Notes under the pieces: generated by a model
Told to the model about the DNA's origin: nothing
Database searches by the model: none
The model's input: only the letters and a program-made list of their open reading frames with translations
Made by a program: the position numbers and the translations under genes
Shown here: piece by piece, positions 1-11,304 of the stretch
Layout: each line of letters starts with the position of its first letter
Numbering within the stretch: the first letter of the stretch is position 1
From: Scilla litardierei
Lineage: Eukaryota; Streptophyta; Magnoliopsida; Asparagales; Asparagaceae
DNA: 64,000 bases
Assembly (NCBI GenBank): GCA_030789695.1
Contig: CM061134.1
Location: 65,609,481-65,673,480, forward strand
Direction: 5' to 3'

Positions 1-1762
1 TCTTTGACCGACTAATAACCCCAGAAACCCTAATTTTTGGGCAGCCGCCGGCTGTGCCTATTTAAACCCCCCCAAACGTTTTCTTTCTTCATTCATTTCT
101 CTAGAGCCTCCTTCTTTCCCAAATCATCATCCATCTAATCCTAGCCCTCCTCCTTCATCAAGAGCCTCTCCCCCACTCCATTTAGGCCGGCCACCTCCTC
201 TAGGTCGCCGGAAAACCCCCAAAAATCCCCAAAACCCCATTTCTCCAGATTTTCCCCATCCATTCCAGATCTGAACCCTAGGTTCCCCGGATCGTTTCTT
301 CCGTTGCCGTGCTTGCTCGGCATCATTCTTCCGCTCCGATACGGTAATAAATCGATCTCTTAATGTTTTCATAACCCATTGTGTTTTTGTGAAACCCTAA
401 TAAAACTAGGTTGGATGTTGTTCTAATATTGTTTTGCCATGGCAGCGATCTCATCTCCGTAGTTAGCATTTGTGTGACAGCCTCGTTGATCGTCATCCTC
501 GGTGCTAGGCAAGTGAAACTTGCCACTTAGGGTTTTGGGCCACGTCTTAGGCCATTTGCTTGTTATAGACGTAAAAGAGACTAGGCGACGAAATGATACT
601 CGCCTAGGTGCAATTTTAGGAACTAGCTTGACAACGAAGCTAGATCCGGCCTTTACCATGTTGCATAACTACCATGTCATGTTTAATTTCCATTAACGGT
701 ACGCGAATAAATTGTCATGTCATTGCATTCTTTAAGTGTTCCCGTGATTGCGTAGCTCCGCTACATCTTGTGAAATGATTGAGGCTAGGTGCACCCCTAT
801 GCCAAATGAAATACGCTCCTGGGTTGTAATCCAGGAAACGAGCTCTTGTGCGGGACAACCCTGGCTCATTTACTGAGCTCGTGCACAGGGACCCTGGCTC
901 GTTTACACGTGGGATTTGGGGTAAGAGTTAAGCGGCCAATCAACTGGGAGTCTGCCCGATCAGCAACTGTAGTGGTAAGGCGTAAACTCTGGGTTCTGGG
1001 GTAGTGTTAAGCGGCCAATCAGTGTGAATGTCCAACAGTTCAGCTGTAAGGCGTAAACATCTACAAACAACGTGAAACGTGATTAGTGAAAAGATTGAGA
1101 TTGTTAGTAGCTTGGCTAATATTGTCATGCCCTGATAAATTGTTCTCTTGCACCTATTGTTTCACCATGTCTTACTTGTGTACTCATGCCATAACTGCCA
1201 TGTCATGCATACTATAACTGCTAGGTTGTTAGTTTGCCTTACTTTCAGTTTCCTTGCCCAAGTCTTTTAGACTTGCTGACATGTGCCCCTTTACTCTTTT
1301 GGGTGACACATGTTAGATCCTGAGCCTGTGTTCATTGTTGAGGACGAGGTGTTTGCTGACGCCGAGCCCGAGCCTGTGTTTGGCGAGGAGTACGTGGACA
1401 CTGGGGACAAGTCCTAGTGTCTTCGTTGAGCTTTCCCCTTTTGTTTTAGACTGTTGTTTAGTTGTCGGTGCGTGGCACCTATACTTTGTTATGTTTGTCC
1501 TTGTGGCCTTGTTCTGGGCCGTTAGACTCTTTATTTTAGCCTGGTGGCTTTTCTGGATGTTGAACTTAATGTTAATGTTGGACAAATGCTGAGATTTGAG
1601 ATTTTATTTCTGTCTCTCCTTGTGTTATTATTGTTGTTCCGTTTGTGGTTACAGGGACCTGCTTATGTTTTAATGATGCTTATCGGGTTTGGGGCTTCAC
1701 AGCTCCACTCTCGTGCGGACCTTCTCACGTCTCGCCTCCATTTTAGGGAAGCGGGGCGTGAC
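1..1762 (+). mobile_element. 3' part of an LTR (unclassified, probably Ty3/gypsy), cut by the window start
   Basis: The stretch ends in a purine-rich GC block followed by gggcgtgaca, the CA-type end of an LTR that would start TGTCACGCCC; that start is not in the window. The last 85 bases (1678-1762) align clearly with 4438-4522, the end of a second LTR, so the two are related families or subfamilies. A TATA-like tatttaaa lies near 59-66, followed by a pyrimidine-rich leader. No polyprotein coding is present, and the longer open frames are low-complexity and out of keeping with any family. The class is inferred from the long LTR and its terminal bases only. Confidence 0.6.
1316..1417 (+). other. 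Short acidic open frame near the 3' end of the LTR
   Basis: A 33-codon open frame without its own ATG, rich in Glu, Asp, Pro and Val, ends in TAG about 345 bases before the LTR end. It directly follows an AG that could be a splice acceptor (tgttag). Similar acidic frames at the same distance from the LTR end occur at 4068-4166 and, on the other strand, at 47076-47162. Whether it is translated is unknown. Confidence 0.3.
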
Positions 1763-3338
1763 ACCCTCTCTCCAAGTCACCCCTAAACTATACCCCTCTT
1801 TAAAATACCTATAGCAAATCACCTCTTCAAAACCCCAACACCTGGCCGAATGGAGCTGCTCACGCTAACAGCCCTAGCCGCCCTTTCTTCTTCTCCTCTG
1901 GCTGCCGACGGCCGCCCCTAGCCCCCCTAGGTCATCCACCACCCTCTCCACCTCCGTCTCCTCCATCTCCTCCTCTCCAAGAGCCCCAAACCCGTGAGAT
2001 TTTAGCCATGGCCGAAAAACTGTGAAGCTGTTCGTCATCACCGGAGAACTCACGGCCACCGGCCGTCCGTCGCCGCCGCCGGCAACCACCACCCCCATTC
2101 GACTCCCCTTTGATCCCTCTACCCTATGCAATTCCCCTTACGCTCTTCTCTCACCTCTAGCTCCTTAAACCCCGTCGAAACAAGCCCTAGCAGCTGTTTT
2201 TGACAGATCTGTGTGCTGATCTTCAACGCCGTGCACGTCCACCTCCGACCACTTCCGGTGACCACTCCATCACCGTTGGATTCCTCTTGAAGTCCTTTAG
2301 CTACTGTAATTTTCCTTTGACTCTTTTCATCGCTTTTTTTCCGCTGAGACGCGCGACAACGACCGTCGCACGAATCTGTCCTCTTCGACTTCTCACAGCC
2401 ACCCACCGTCATACGCTCACGCCGTCGGTCACCCACCGGGCCAAGCAACCCCCACTGATCTACTGCAATCACCAACAGCCCCCTTGGACCCTCAGAGTTG
2501 ACGTGCATCGCCGTACTCACGTGTTTTTACCCGACGTCGCTGCCGTCGTGAAGATCTGTTGCGCTACACGCAACGGAAGGGAGATCGCCGCTTGCTCGCT
2601 GTTCGTGCCACCACCTTGCTGTCCAAAGGTGTCTCGCTGCGATACCCGCGACCGAGACTTGCAGACGACGCTGATCCATCGCCGTTCAGACCCGACATCC
2701 GCTTTTGAACGACGTCAAAAGGTTAGTCCTCTAACGCTTAGTAAGAATCCCCACCGTAGCAAAACGAAAACCTAATCTAAAAATCGTCAACATTAACTAA
2801 ATTTCATTTTCGCACCTTTAAAATGTTACAAATATTAGACATAGACGAAGGACGAATTTCTGTGCATATAGGATAGATCGTCGATTAGGCTGAACTGAAA
2901 CGAAAACGTGACTTTGACTGCTAGGATAGCCCCGTTGAACCTAGAAATGAACTCTAATAGAAATGATGAAAATGTGTCTTGACTCCGCCGTTGATCCCTT
3001 TCAGACGGACCTTCACTGACGCACCACTTCGATGGGATGCTCCGGACAGACGACACACTTGCCATCGTAGGCAAGTGTTTACACTTGTGTTCTTACGGCC
3101 ATGTTCAGGCCTTACCATTCTTAGGAAGTTAAAGAACATTTAAAGAGAACCGGACGTAAAATGATAGCGTCCGGAACCCCCTTGACAGCTTAGACTTGAC
3201 GACGAAGTTTAAGCACAAAACAACAAAACTGATACCTTAGGGCTTTTCTGTGTGTGCGTGCGTGTGGACCCCCTAGAACAACAACTGAACAACAGAACAT
3301 TCGTAACTGGTCATGTCATGTCCTCTTTAGTTCATGCA

Positions 3339-3678
3339 GTATACCTTACGGAAAGTCTCGACGTCTCACCAGGGGAGTGAGCGCCCCGGTGGACCATTCC
3401 TTTCGTGTATACCTTACGGAAAGTCTCGATGTCTCACCAGGGGAGTGAGCGTCCCAGCGGACTGTTCCTTTCGTGTATACCTTACGGAAAGTCTCGACGT
3501 CTCACCAGGGGAATGAGCGTCCTGGCAGACTGTTCCTTTCGTGTATACCTTACGGAAAGTCTCGACGTCTCACCAGGGAAGTGAGCGTCTCGACAGACCG
3601 TTCCTTTCGTGTACACATTACGGGAAGTGTCGGCGTCTCATCAGGGGAGTGAGCACCCTGGCGGACCATGGGGAGAGG
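3339..3678 (+). repeat. Five tandem repeats of 68 bp
   Basis: Units begin at 3339, 3407, 3475, 3543 and 3611, each starting gtataccttacggaaagtct or a close variant. The first four are very similar; the fifth is more diverged. The period is exactly 68 bases and is not a multiple of three, so the array is not a coding repeat. It lies inside the LTR ending at 4522. Confidence 0.9.
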
Positions 3679-4067
3679 CACTCACCCAAGGGTGTGAGCA
3701 GTACTCGTACAGTCCAGTCTTCTCTTGTCTTGAGCACTTGGGGTGGGGTTGGGTGAACGGCCACCAGATATAGAGTTTGGCCACTCTCCACGCTGCAGGC
3801 ATGCACTCTCTTTGGTGTCACACTCACGTCTTGTCTTGGTTGTCCTGTCCCGTCTAGCTTAGTCCCGTAGCCGGTAGCACATGCTACAGCTACTGTCTGT
3901 CTCGTTTACTTTCCAGCACCGTTTTACTTTCTGCCTTGTCATAACCCCTGCAAGTTAATCAACCAGTAAAATGTTGCTTTTAATCATACACTTGCAGTAG
4001 AGTCTAACCTTTTTCTTGTAGACTTTACCTGACGTACAGTTCCTTTTCTCTTAGGTGCTGTACGTCA

Positions 4068-4166
4068 GGTGTTGAGCCGGAGTACGTTGACGAGCCGGAC
4101 TTACCCGAGTACGTGGAGCCAGAGGACGTCGACCCGGAGTACGTACCTGACGAGGACCAGACTTAG
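4068..4166 (+). other. Short acidic open frame near the 3' end of the second LTR
   Basis: About 32 codons rich in Glu, Asp, Pro, Tyr and Val (repeated PEYV-type words) end in TAG at 4164-4166, 356 bases before the LTR end. A pyrimidine tract ending in ttag (4054) and a cag (4066-4068) just upstream could be splice acceptors. It corresponds in position and composition to 1316-1417. Confidence 0.3.
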
Positions 4167-5140
4167 ACATTTCCCACCGTTGCGGACTTCCAGAGGTTAC
4201 AACTTTTTAGTCTGGGTGAGTAGCACCACTTTACTCTCTGCCTAGGTTGGGTGCTTCGCACTATTAGTTTTCCTTTTCTGTAGTTTGTTGCCATGCTTAG
4301 GCTTCCCTTATTAGACTTGTCACATGCTGGATATTTTCTCTATTATATAATGAATGCATCCTTTTTATGTACTTTTGTTGTTCCGAATTATATATATGCA
4401 AGGACCTGGAATTTTTAAATGGTACCCCCTACAGACGCTTATTGGGTCCGAGCCTCACAACTCCGGCCCAAGCGGACCTTAGTCACGTTTCGCTTCCGTC
4501 GTTTTGGGAAGCGGGGCGTGACAGTTCTGGTCGACTAACCCGTTATTTTCCTATATATATATCATCTTATTATTATTTAATTAATCTGATCAGTCAACAC
4601 TATTTTTGAAATCACTACACAACAAAAAGACCTCACCTTTTGTTTTCCCTCCAACTTTCAAAACTCCTTGGAAAGATAACTAGTCAAGTACACGTTTCCT
4701 TGGAAAGGGGCTTTGCTAAGTCAAACTCAAGCACAACTTATCACTAGCCCATTGACAGAAGTCAGGTCCTGAGTGTACTTTTGTTTGACCGACTATATTA
4801 GTTAAAAATTCTCAGTTTTCGCGTCCTCCCTTTACAAAAAATTTCTGCGCATCGATTAGTCGACCAGAAAATTACAGTTTTTTGAAAAACTGCGATTTCG
4901 ACCGTTTTCTTCCACCGTTTTCATACCAATCGGTTCTTCAACGTTTAGAACAGTTAAGGGAAGTTTCCAATGATTCTCTTTCAGTTTTTGATGACTCAAA
5001 ATTTCGAATTTTCCTCCTCAAATCCTTATTTAAACTCCACGGATCTTCATTTCTTCATGAGAAAAACAAAATCCGAATAACCTCTTCATTTCAGAGAAAG
5101 AAACTCTGAATTCCTCAAAGGTTTTCTTCATTCTTGTCTA

Positions 5141-6217
5141 ATGTTTCCATTTTCACATCCTCGTTCTTCTCATAGATTCACTCCGGCTGAAGAAGCCCAC
5201 GCAAAATATGCTGCTATGGAATTCACCCAGTTCTTTCCCGAACAATCAATCAATTTCAGTAATCCGAAAATTCAGAACTTCAATATCCGTCATTTTCTTC
5301 ATACTGTTTATCTCTTCCATCTTTGGTGTGAAGACATTCCATACTATCCTCTTCTTGTGAAACAATTTTACTATAGTATGGTTGTTTATCAAGATGACGG
5401 AAACATCTATTTTGACACCAAAGTTCAAGGTGTAGAAATGCATTTCACCTTTGCAACTCTTGCTGAATGTCTTGGCTTCCCTCGATCAAATGGTCAAACT
5501 CTCGGATTTTCCATGGATCATCAACCCACTCTTGATTTAATTTGTTTCAATTTTCGTCCTTCCGACATGATCGCCATGAACTTACATCCAACTGGTCGCC
5601 TTCTCCTCAAGATCATAACTAACAACCTTCTTCCAAAGGTTGGGTCTTTCAATTATATTGATGACACTTGTCTTCGCATTCTCTATGCCATCATGCGTGG
5701 CATAAAAATTGATTGGTCCGTCTATTTTATGTTAGCCTTAGTGAAACCCGTTTCAAGCCACATCATCCTACCTTGCATGATCACTCATATTCTTCATCAT
5801 TTTGAAGTTCCTCTTGATGATGAAGTGGCCGTTTATAATCCACTTTGTTTCGATCACTCCATCTTGAGTCGCATGGATCTTCAACCAACTCCACATGTTG
5901 AAGAAGAGCAACCGATTGATTCACATCCTCGTCGTCGCAAGATTCCTATGTCCCCAAATGTTCGCCCTCATTCATCTCGGTTCACCCTCCAAGATCAAAT
6001 TGATCATCTTCAAGATGATATGAAAATCGGTTTTGCAGGAGTCCAAGAACATTTGAGTTGTTTTGAGCATAGTATTGTACAAATTAGGAATGACATACAT
6101 GCAAGCCTTGACGACATACAAGGGACTCAAGCCCAGATTATGTGTCTCCTTGCACAATTAGCACCATATCCTCTATCAACCTCTCACCAACCACCTCAGC
6201 ATCCTCCACCATTTTAA
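5141..6217 (+). CDS. Sirevirus third-ORF (env-like) protein, intact
   Basis: The ORF encodes 358 residues with no interruption. The central part (about residues 25-245) has the plant-transposon protein fold also found in the third ORF of element E: a conserved W...YYPLLVKQFY-type block, then a KVGSFNYIDD...AIMRGIKIDW-type block. The C-terminal part (about residues 285-340) has a heptad-like pattern that suggests a coiled coil. I see no signal peptide and no clear transmembrane helix, so the name env-like refers to its place in the element and not to a proven envelope role. The first ATG at 5141 is chosen because it opens the frame just before the conserved domain. The function in these elements is unknown. 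The gag-pol part of its element is gone, which makes this an orphan ORF. Confidence 0.8.
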   Translation: MFPFSHPRSSHRFTPAEEAHAKYAAMEFTQFFPEQSINFSNPKIQNFNIRHFLHTVYLFHLWCEDIPYYPLLVKQFYYSMVVYQDDGNIYFDTKVQGVEMHFTFATLAECLGFPRSNGQTLGFSMDHQPTLDLICFNFRPSDMIAMNLHPTGRLLLKIITNNLLPKVGSFNYIDDTCLRILYAIMRGIKIDWSVYFMLALVKPVSSHIILPCMITHILHHFEVPLDDEVAVYNPLCFDHSILSRMDLQPTPHVEEEQPIDSHPRRRKIPMSPNVRPHSSRFTLQDQIDHLQDDMKIGFAGVQEHLSCFEHSIVQIRNDIHASLDDIQGTQAQIMCLLAQLAPYPLSTSHQPPQHPPPF

Positions 6218-6588
6218 ACAATTTCTGGAAGAAATTTGGTTATTAGTTGACTAGGACTATCTGTTAGTCGACTAATGTCTGTTGTTGACTGGTTATTTTC
6301 AGTTGTCTGATTTGGTTGTTGTGTTTTACTGGTTATGTTTGGTATTTGTTGTTCAGTTGGTATATTACTCTAGTCAGTCAGTACTCTATACGTTTGATTG
6401 CTTTTGGTTGTTGTCTGTTATGTACGACATTATCTCTGTACGTCTTATGCAGCATTAATGAAATTTCAGTTCAGTTTGGTATATGTATTCCATGTTTTCA
6501 GAATTCTGCACTAATTAGTCGACCAGAACATTTCATTAGTCGACTAATTCCCTAATTTGCTGAAATACATCTCATTTTTGATAATTTC

Positions 6589-6865
6589 AAAGGGGGAGAA
6601 AAATATGAAATGCAGTGGTATAAACATTTTTAACATCTGCATACATTATTAAATATCAAGCCTATACATGTTTATCACATATGACAATTTTATTATGATA
6701 TATGCATTTTCTATGTTTGCACAATCATTCACATTTGGCAAATAGATTATTCATTTTATCAAGCATATATTCAGGGGGAGCTTTACAATTACAAATATTT
6801 CATTACAAACACATATATTTCATATTATCTTAAGATATATTGTAATCATCAAAAAAGGGGGAGAA
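6589..6865 (+). promoter_or_regulatory. Multiple polypurine tracts of the truncated Sirevirus
   Basis: GGGGGAG tracts occur at 6589-6598, 6774-6780 and 6851-6865, the last directly before the 3' LTR. The final one is the expected plus-strand primer for reverse transcription. Repeated tracts upstream of the 3' LTR are a known Sirevirus trait. Confidence 0.75.
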
Positions 6866-8228
6866 TGTTGGAAACATAAAGTTTCTCTTTCCATAAAGTT
6901 TTTGAGGATACAATCATTTATATATGTGTGTGTGTGTATAACTAACTCTTTGATGCAGATTATCAAGCTCAAACTTTCACATTTGACAATCATCAAAGTT
7001 ACGTTGCAAAAAACAGCATCACAATGCACGATGAAGCTCAAGCAATGAACTCTTATATCTTGAGAATGATGATGTAATTTTATCTTTTATTCTTGCAAAA
7101 GTTTAGATTGTTAAAGCCTTGATAATACTCTAGCTTAGTTCTTTATGATTCTGCATTAAAATCCAAACTTCAGAAAATTAGCTGACCAGCACTTTTTCCT
7201 AGTCGACTAATACAATTTTTTTAAGGAAAAATTATTTTTGGTCAAAATCCATTTTTCAAGCATAAAGATCATTTTCTGAAAAATTTCTCAAAAATTTGTT
7301 CCTAGTCGACTAATAAGTTTTCCTGGTCTACCAGAAAATTATACCGTCAGTTATTATAACTGATTTTTATTAAATAATTTTTATAATTATTTAATGGCAG
7401 TTATAAACTACCTTCCAACGTCACTTTGTCAGTTCCTAGCCGTTTTTGTCCGTTTGTGGAAGTTTATTTCCGTTATTCTATCAAAGGACACTTCAACGGC
7501 CATTTTCTGACCTGGCAGCACTATTAGTCGACTAATAGTTTTGACTAGTTGACTAATTTTTGGAAAAATGGCTTAAGAGTTTTTTTAAAAATTTAGGCAG
7601 TTGTCCAACGTTTGAAAACTAACTTTTTGGACTATAAGTAGACCCCCGGACCCCTGCTTAAAATACACAAAAATTCTTTCACTTTCTCTTTTCTTAAGGT
7701 TTCTTTCTCTCTCTAGAAAGTGTGTGATTTTCAGATTTTCATAGGGGAAACTCTGTAGAAATTCTGCCCCTTTAGGAAGTCCAATTTTCAAGAGTGTTCT
7801 ACCACACTTTACATCTTGAACCTTGGAGATTCCATCACTAACCTTGCGTTATAATTCCGATATTATCAAGGCTACAGGTGATATTGTTTCATACTCTTTT
7901 CTTTACTTTATTTGGTGAATCTCTTGTTGAAGAGATTGTACAAGTTTGCAACACGGGGAGTGTTGGCATCTTTGTATGTTGATTACTTGCGGGGAGCAAG
8001 TATTTTAGTGGATTCAAATATCTACGGGTAGAGGACTGGACGTAGGATCACAAGGATCCGAACAAGGATTAAAATCTCTGTGTTTGCGTTTGAATTATTC
8101 TGGATTGTGATCTTTTTATTTCCGCACTCTTATTGCAATTTTTTTTTAACTTTTAATTTTTGCAATATCGTCGTGATTTACATCATTCACCTCTCTCTAA
8201 TGTATTTGGTATGACAGAAGATCCAACA
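6866..8228 (+). repeat. 3' LTR of the truncated Sirevirus (1363 bp)
   Basis: It starts TGTTGGAAAC right after a polypurine tract and ends GATCCAACA, an inverted TGTTGG/CCAACA pair. It contains a TATA-like ctataagtag near 7630, palindromic TTAGTCGACTAA words (about 7184-7560) and, close to its end, a ttcacctctctcta block that resembles the corresponding region of element E. A PBS-like tttggtat near 8206 lies inside the LTR and is not its border. Confidence 0.7.
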
Positions 8229-8517
8229 TCTACCTAAATCCAATCACACGCGCGAGGATAGAAATGAGTCGTTCCAATACTCTTGTACACCACATCATCA
8301 TCAAGAGTATATTCGTGGTTGCAACGTGTCAGAACTTATTATCATAAAAACAGTTTTGTGTCTGAATATTTTGGTCAGATGCTGCCCGAACTTTCATTAT
8401 GAAGATTACAATCTGACGTCTCCCTGTCATATTTTCTGTTTCAGGTGATGCACAAGTTCAAGCCAAGAAGAAGGCCAGCTTGAATTATTATTATGCTTGA
8501 CAGAGGGATTCCCAGTA
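8229..8517. other. No gene recognised
   Basis: Mixed-composition DNA between the Sirevirus LTR and the MITE. I see no open frame or motif I can assign. Confidence 0.5.
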
Positions 8518-8691
8518 GATGAAGACTATATACACCCCTATGTTTAGGGGTGTATGGTATGATTAATGGCCAAAAAAGGAAAAAAACAAGAGGGGAGGCT
8601 ATGAAATGGTATATGGATGTGATATAATTTCCTTATTCAGCCTTCAATGATGACATACACCCCTATGCTAGGGGTGTATATAGTCCTCCCC
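8518..8691. mobile_element. 174-bp MITE with 9-bp target duplication (Mutator-like)
   Basis: It is flanked by ttcccagta at 8509-8517 and 8692-8700, a 9-bp target duplication as expected for Mutator-like elements. The ends are inverted: gactatatacacccctat at 8524 pairs with aggggtgtatatagtc ending at 8685. Each arm is itself palindromic (tacaccccta ... taggggtgta), so the element can form a nested hairpin. It has no coding capacity. Confidence 0.8.
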
Positions 8692-8700
8692 TTCCCAGTA

Positions 8701-9190
8701 TTGTGAACACACATAATTCTGATCTTGACACTTCAAGCTGTCCCTTTCTTGGACCCATTCAAGAAGAAGGGAGCATGGAGACAATAAGAGCCTCTCAATA
8801 GATGATAAGACGTTCACTTGAATGATGATTTTTCAACCAAGTGAACCATCGGCATCAAGAAGAGCTCGGGGAGATAATAAGAGCCACTCATTTGATGATA
8901 AGAAGTTCACCTCAATGATGCTTTTTCAAAACCCAGAGAACCCAGAGACATTGACATCAACCTTGTGAAAGACTGGCCTCTCATGATTCTGTGGACATTG
9001 TGGGTCTCCTGCCGTGTATTTTGGGGCACTGGACTTGACTTGGAGACTTTTTAGATGCAATCTCGTATGCACTTTGAGATATTATGGGTTGCAATATTTG
9101 TATGCGGATTCTTGGCTGGACCATTGTCCCATTCCTCTTGAGCCGGCATTAGAAATTGTACCTTAGTCATTAACGGGTCCAAACCCGCTT
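8701..9190. other. No gene recognised
   Basis: There are diverged repeats of the type tttcaa..ccaagtgaacc / gataagaagttcac between about 8795 and 8950, where two similar 90-base stretches each contain gatgataaga and gttcac. No coding region is supported. Confidence 0.4.
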
Positions 9191-9650
9191 AGAAATTGCT
9201 CAAAACCCAAAATCCACGACCGACTCAAATAATAGGCGTTCATCTCAGGCGGGATCGCCTATGGTGCCACCACGTGTCAAGCGGAGCACTGTCTTCGCCC
9301 GGTTGCGTGCCCGGATCCTCTTCCGCTTGGTCCCATCTGCCTATGATTTTACTCAATCTGGCCCGTCGATTCAAAGGCGACGTTGAATTATCTGCCACCA
9401 CGTGTCCTTCTTAGCTCGAATCAACTCTGCATTCGGGGTTAATTTTGCGCCGTTGGATCGCCGATCAGCCGCCAAGATCTGGCCGCGTCGCCTTTGCGCC
9501 ATTGTTGTCGTATTGAGGCGGGAGTCGTCAGGATGCGGCCACGTGTCCCGCCTGGAGCGGGGCGCATATTTACTGTGTATTCCCATTGTATTTCGGCCGT
9601 ATTTATCTGTATTTCATTCGTTTAAATGGTATTCTGCATTCAAAAATTCA
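9191..9650. promoter_or_regulatory. GC-rich block with three G-boxes, possible relic LTR promoter
   Basis: CACGTG occurs at 9271-9276, 9399-9404 and 9540-9545, each in a ccacgtgtc context, within a locally GC-rich block that also contains cgttggatcg words. This combination is common in plant retrotransposon LTR promoters and in abscisic-acid or light-responsive promoters. No start or end of an element could be fixed. Confidence 0.35.
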
Positions 9651-9839
9651 TAGAAATTAACACAGATCTCAGAAAAATATGCGAGAACTAAAATACTTAG
9701 TAAAATAGCATTTTGTGCATAGAGTAAGTTATTCTTCTAATAATTACAAATAATCTCAATATGCTTGTATTAGAGGCCTAAATACGCATCAAGTATGTAC
9801 AAAATAACACTATATGAGGGCTTAAATATGCAATATTTA

Positions 9840-10366
9840 CTCCGAATCACTCAGCTTAGCACTTCGTCGGCTCAGTCTCTAGCGTAGAGTTCTACAACGT
9901 GGAGGGGCCGACCATATGATGCAGAATCCTAGTTGAAGTAGAGTTGTGATTGTATTAGAATTCCGTTTGAGTCGGACTTCTAGTCGAATAGGAATCCATC
10001 TTCTATTAGAACACCTAGTGTGCCCTCTGCTATATAAGGGGTGTTTAAGACCAGGGTTTCTAGTGGAACACAATGAACATTGTTGAGAACGTTGAGCCGC
10101 CATTATTGATAGCCAACTTTGAGAGATTGTCTTGAGATCTTTTGGAGATATCTTGTGTGCTTCTTTTTCATTGTGAAGTTGAAGATTTGTGTTTGTTCTC
10201 TCCTTTTGTAGTAAAGCTCATTGGTGTTCCCTTGGCTGGCTGGCGGCCTAAAGTTACAATCTTTCTTAGCGCTCTATTTGGTTGTTGCCTATTCTTCACC
10301 ATCGGATCCTCCGACAACGATCCGATGTCCATTGATGCACAACAATTCCAAATGAGTTGAAGAGGC
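9840..10366 (+). promoter_or_regulatory. LTR-like promoter region with TATA box, unassigned
   Basis: A TATA box (ctatataagg, near 10030) is followed by a leader of the kind seen in short copia LTRs. Terminal TG and CA bases and a partner LTR were not found, so the assignment to a retrotransposon is an inference. A short frame of 26 codons at 10738 stops quickly and is not called. Confidence 0.3.
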
Positions 10367-10384
10367 TTGGTTTATCAGCCTCCA

Positions 10385-10454
10385 AGTTGGCACCAGTTCG
10401 GTGAAAAGTTGGCACCCCAATTTGGTGAAAAGTTGGCACCCCAATTCAGTGAAC
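10385..10454 (+). repeat. Three tandem repeats of 22-24 bp
   Basis: Units start at 10385, 10407 and 10431, each opening agttggcacc and closing in gtgaa. The first unit is 22 bases, the others 24. Confidence 0.8.
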
Positions 10455-10854
10455 GATTGGAACCACTTCGATGCCAAATGAATTGACAGCGAAGTTGTAT
10501 ATGCATCCTCAAAAACTCTATCTTCATGTATTTTTTAAGATGATCGAAGTCGTTCATTTTTATCTTCATATCCAAAATGTCACTATACCGAATGTTGGGT
10601 GAACCAAGGGTTTTGCATATTCATTCATCTGTTGCAAATTTCACAGTTCTGCAAGAATAGGGCTTTTTATGACTGGTAGATGAATGAGCAAACCCCCTGG
10701 GTTTATATGATATTTGGCGTTTTAGGGTTTTAGATTATGGCGATCAAAAGGAACGGTTTTGATTGCCAGAAAGAGTACATGATGATGGAAATTTTGAGGC
10801 CGCATATGAAACCTTAGCTCATATGTCATATGATATCCAATATGATATCCATTA

Positions 10855-10859
10855 TTCTG
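10855..10859. repeat. Target-site duplication of element A, left (ttctg)
   Basis: It is identical to 50603-50607 on the other side of element A. Confidence 0.85.
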
Positions 10860-11304
10860 TGTAACGACCCGCTCTCGGGGGCCCGTTACTTATTTGATTT
10901 ATTTACAGGTCTGCAGTTTACCAGTGAAATAAATATAACCACAATTCAGAGATGTACCAATACTCAAACTAGCATACATTATTACAGTCCAAATTTAAAG
11001 TTCAACAACAAGCAGCACTCTCTCACCAAATATATAAAGGAAATACATAAAGGAAATGCGAAAAGGAAATACATAACATAGCACACACACACCAACACAA
11101 GTGGCTAAAACTCTGCAGTCTCCGGGTCGAACTCTGGCTCCTCAAACTCATGGGCAACTTCCTCAATCTAATCGTCGTCTGTCAGTGCCATAAATGGAAC
11201 CATAGGTAAGTCACAACAATTCTAAATATAGAAAAGAAGCAACACACAAGTATGACAAAAGTAACTACGTACAAGCATACCAGAGTGAAAAGTAAAGTAC
11301 TAAG

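Larger units (their letters stand above)
1763..4522 (+). mobile_element. Second LTR tail, related to 1-1762, 5' end not in window
   Basis: The segment ends at 4522 in gggaagcggggcgtgaca, the same end as the LTR finishing at 1762. Its own TG start is not visible after 1763, so the first LTR probably inserted into this older one, or this copy is truncated. It contains a tandem array (3339-3678), a GC-rich pyrimidine-biased leader around 1870-2760, and an acidic mini-ORF (4068-4166). The 191-codon open frame at 2200-2775 has low-complexity composition and no recognisable family, so I do not call it a gene. Confidence 0.55.
4523..8228 (+). mobile_element. 5'-truncated Sirevirus-type Ty1/copia element: env-like region plus 3' LTR
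   Basis: Only the 3' third of a Sirevirus remains: a leader with TTAGTCGAC-type palindromic words (from 4532), an intact env-like ORF (5141-6217), a block with three GGGGGAG polypurine tracts and one LTR (6866-8228). No gag, integrase or RT is left. At 4522/4523 it abuts the end of an LTR, so that LTR or a deletion removed the 5' part. The order env-like ORF, multiple polypurine tracts, then a palindrome-rich LTR is the known Sirevirus arrangement and matches element E in this window. Confidence 0.8.

Noticed and set aside
2200..2775. 191-codon open frame in the LTR ending at 4522
   Set aside because: Low-complexity Arg/Thr/Pro composition, no family resemblance, lies in an LTR leader.
3339..3678. 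Regular repeats that could recall a CRISPR array
   Set aside because: The units are contiguous 68-bp copies without unique spacers, inside a plant LTR.
8206..8218. Primer-site-like tttggtat as the LTR border of the truncated Sirevirus
   Set aside because: The inverted TGTTGG/CCAACA ends place the border at 8228, and the motif lies inside the LTR.
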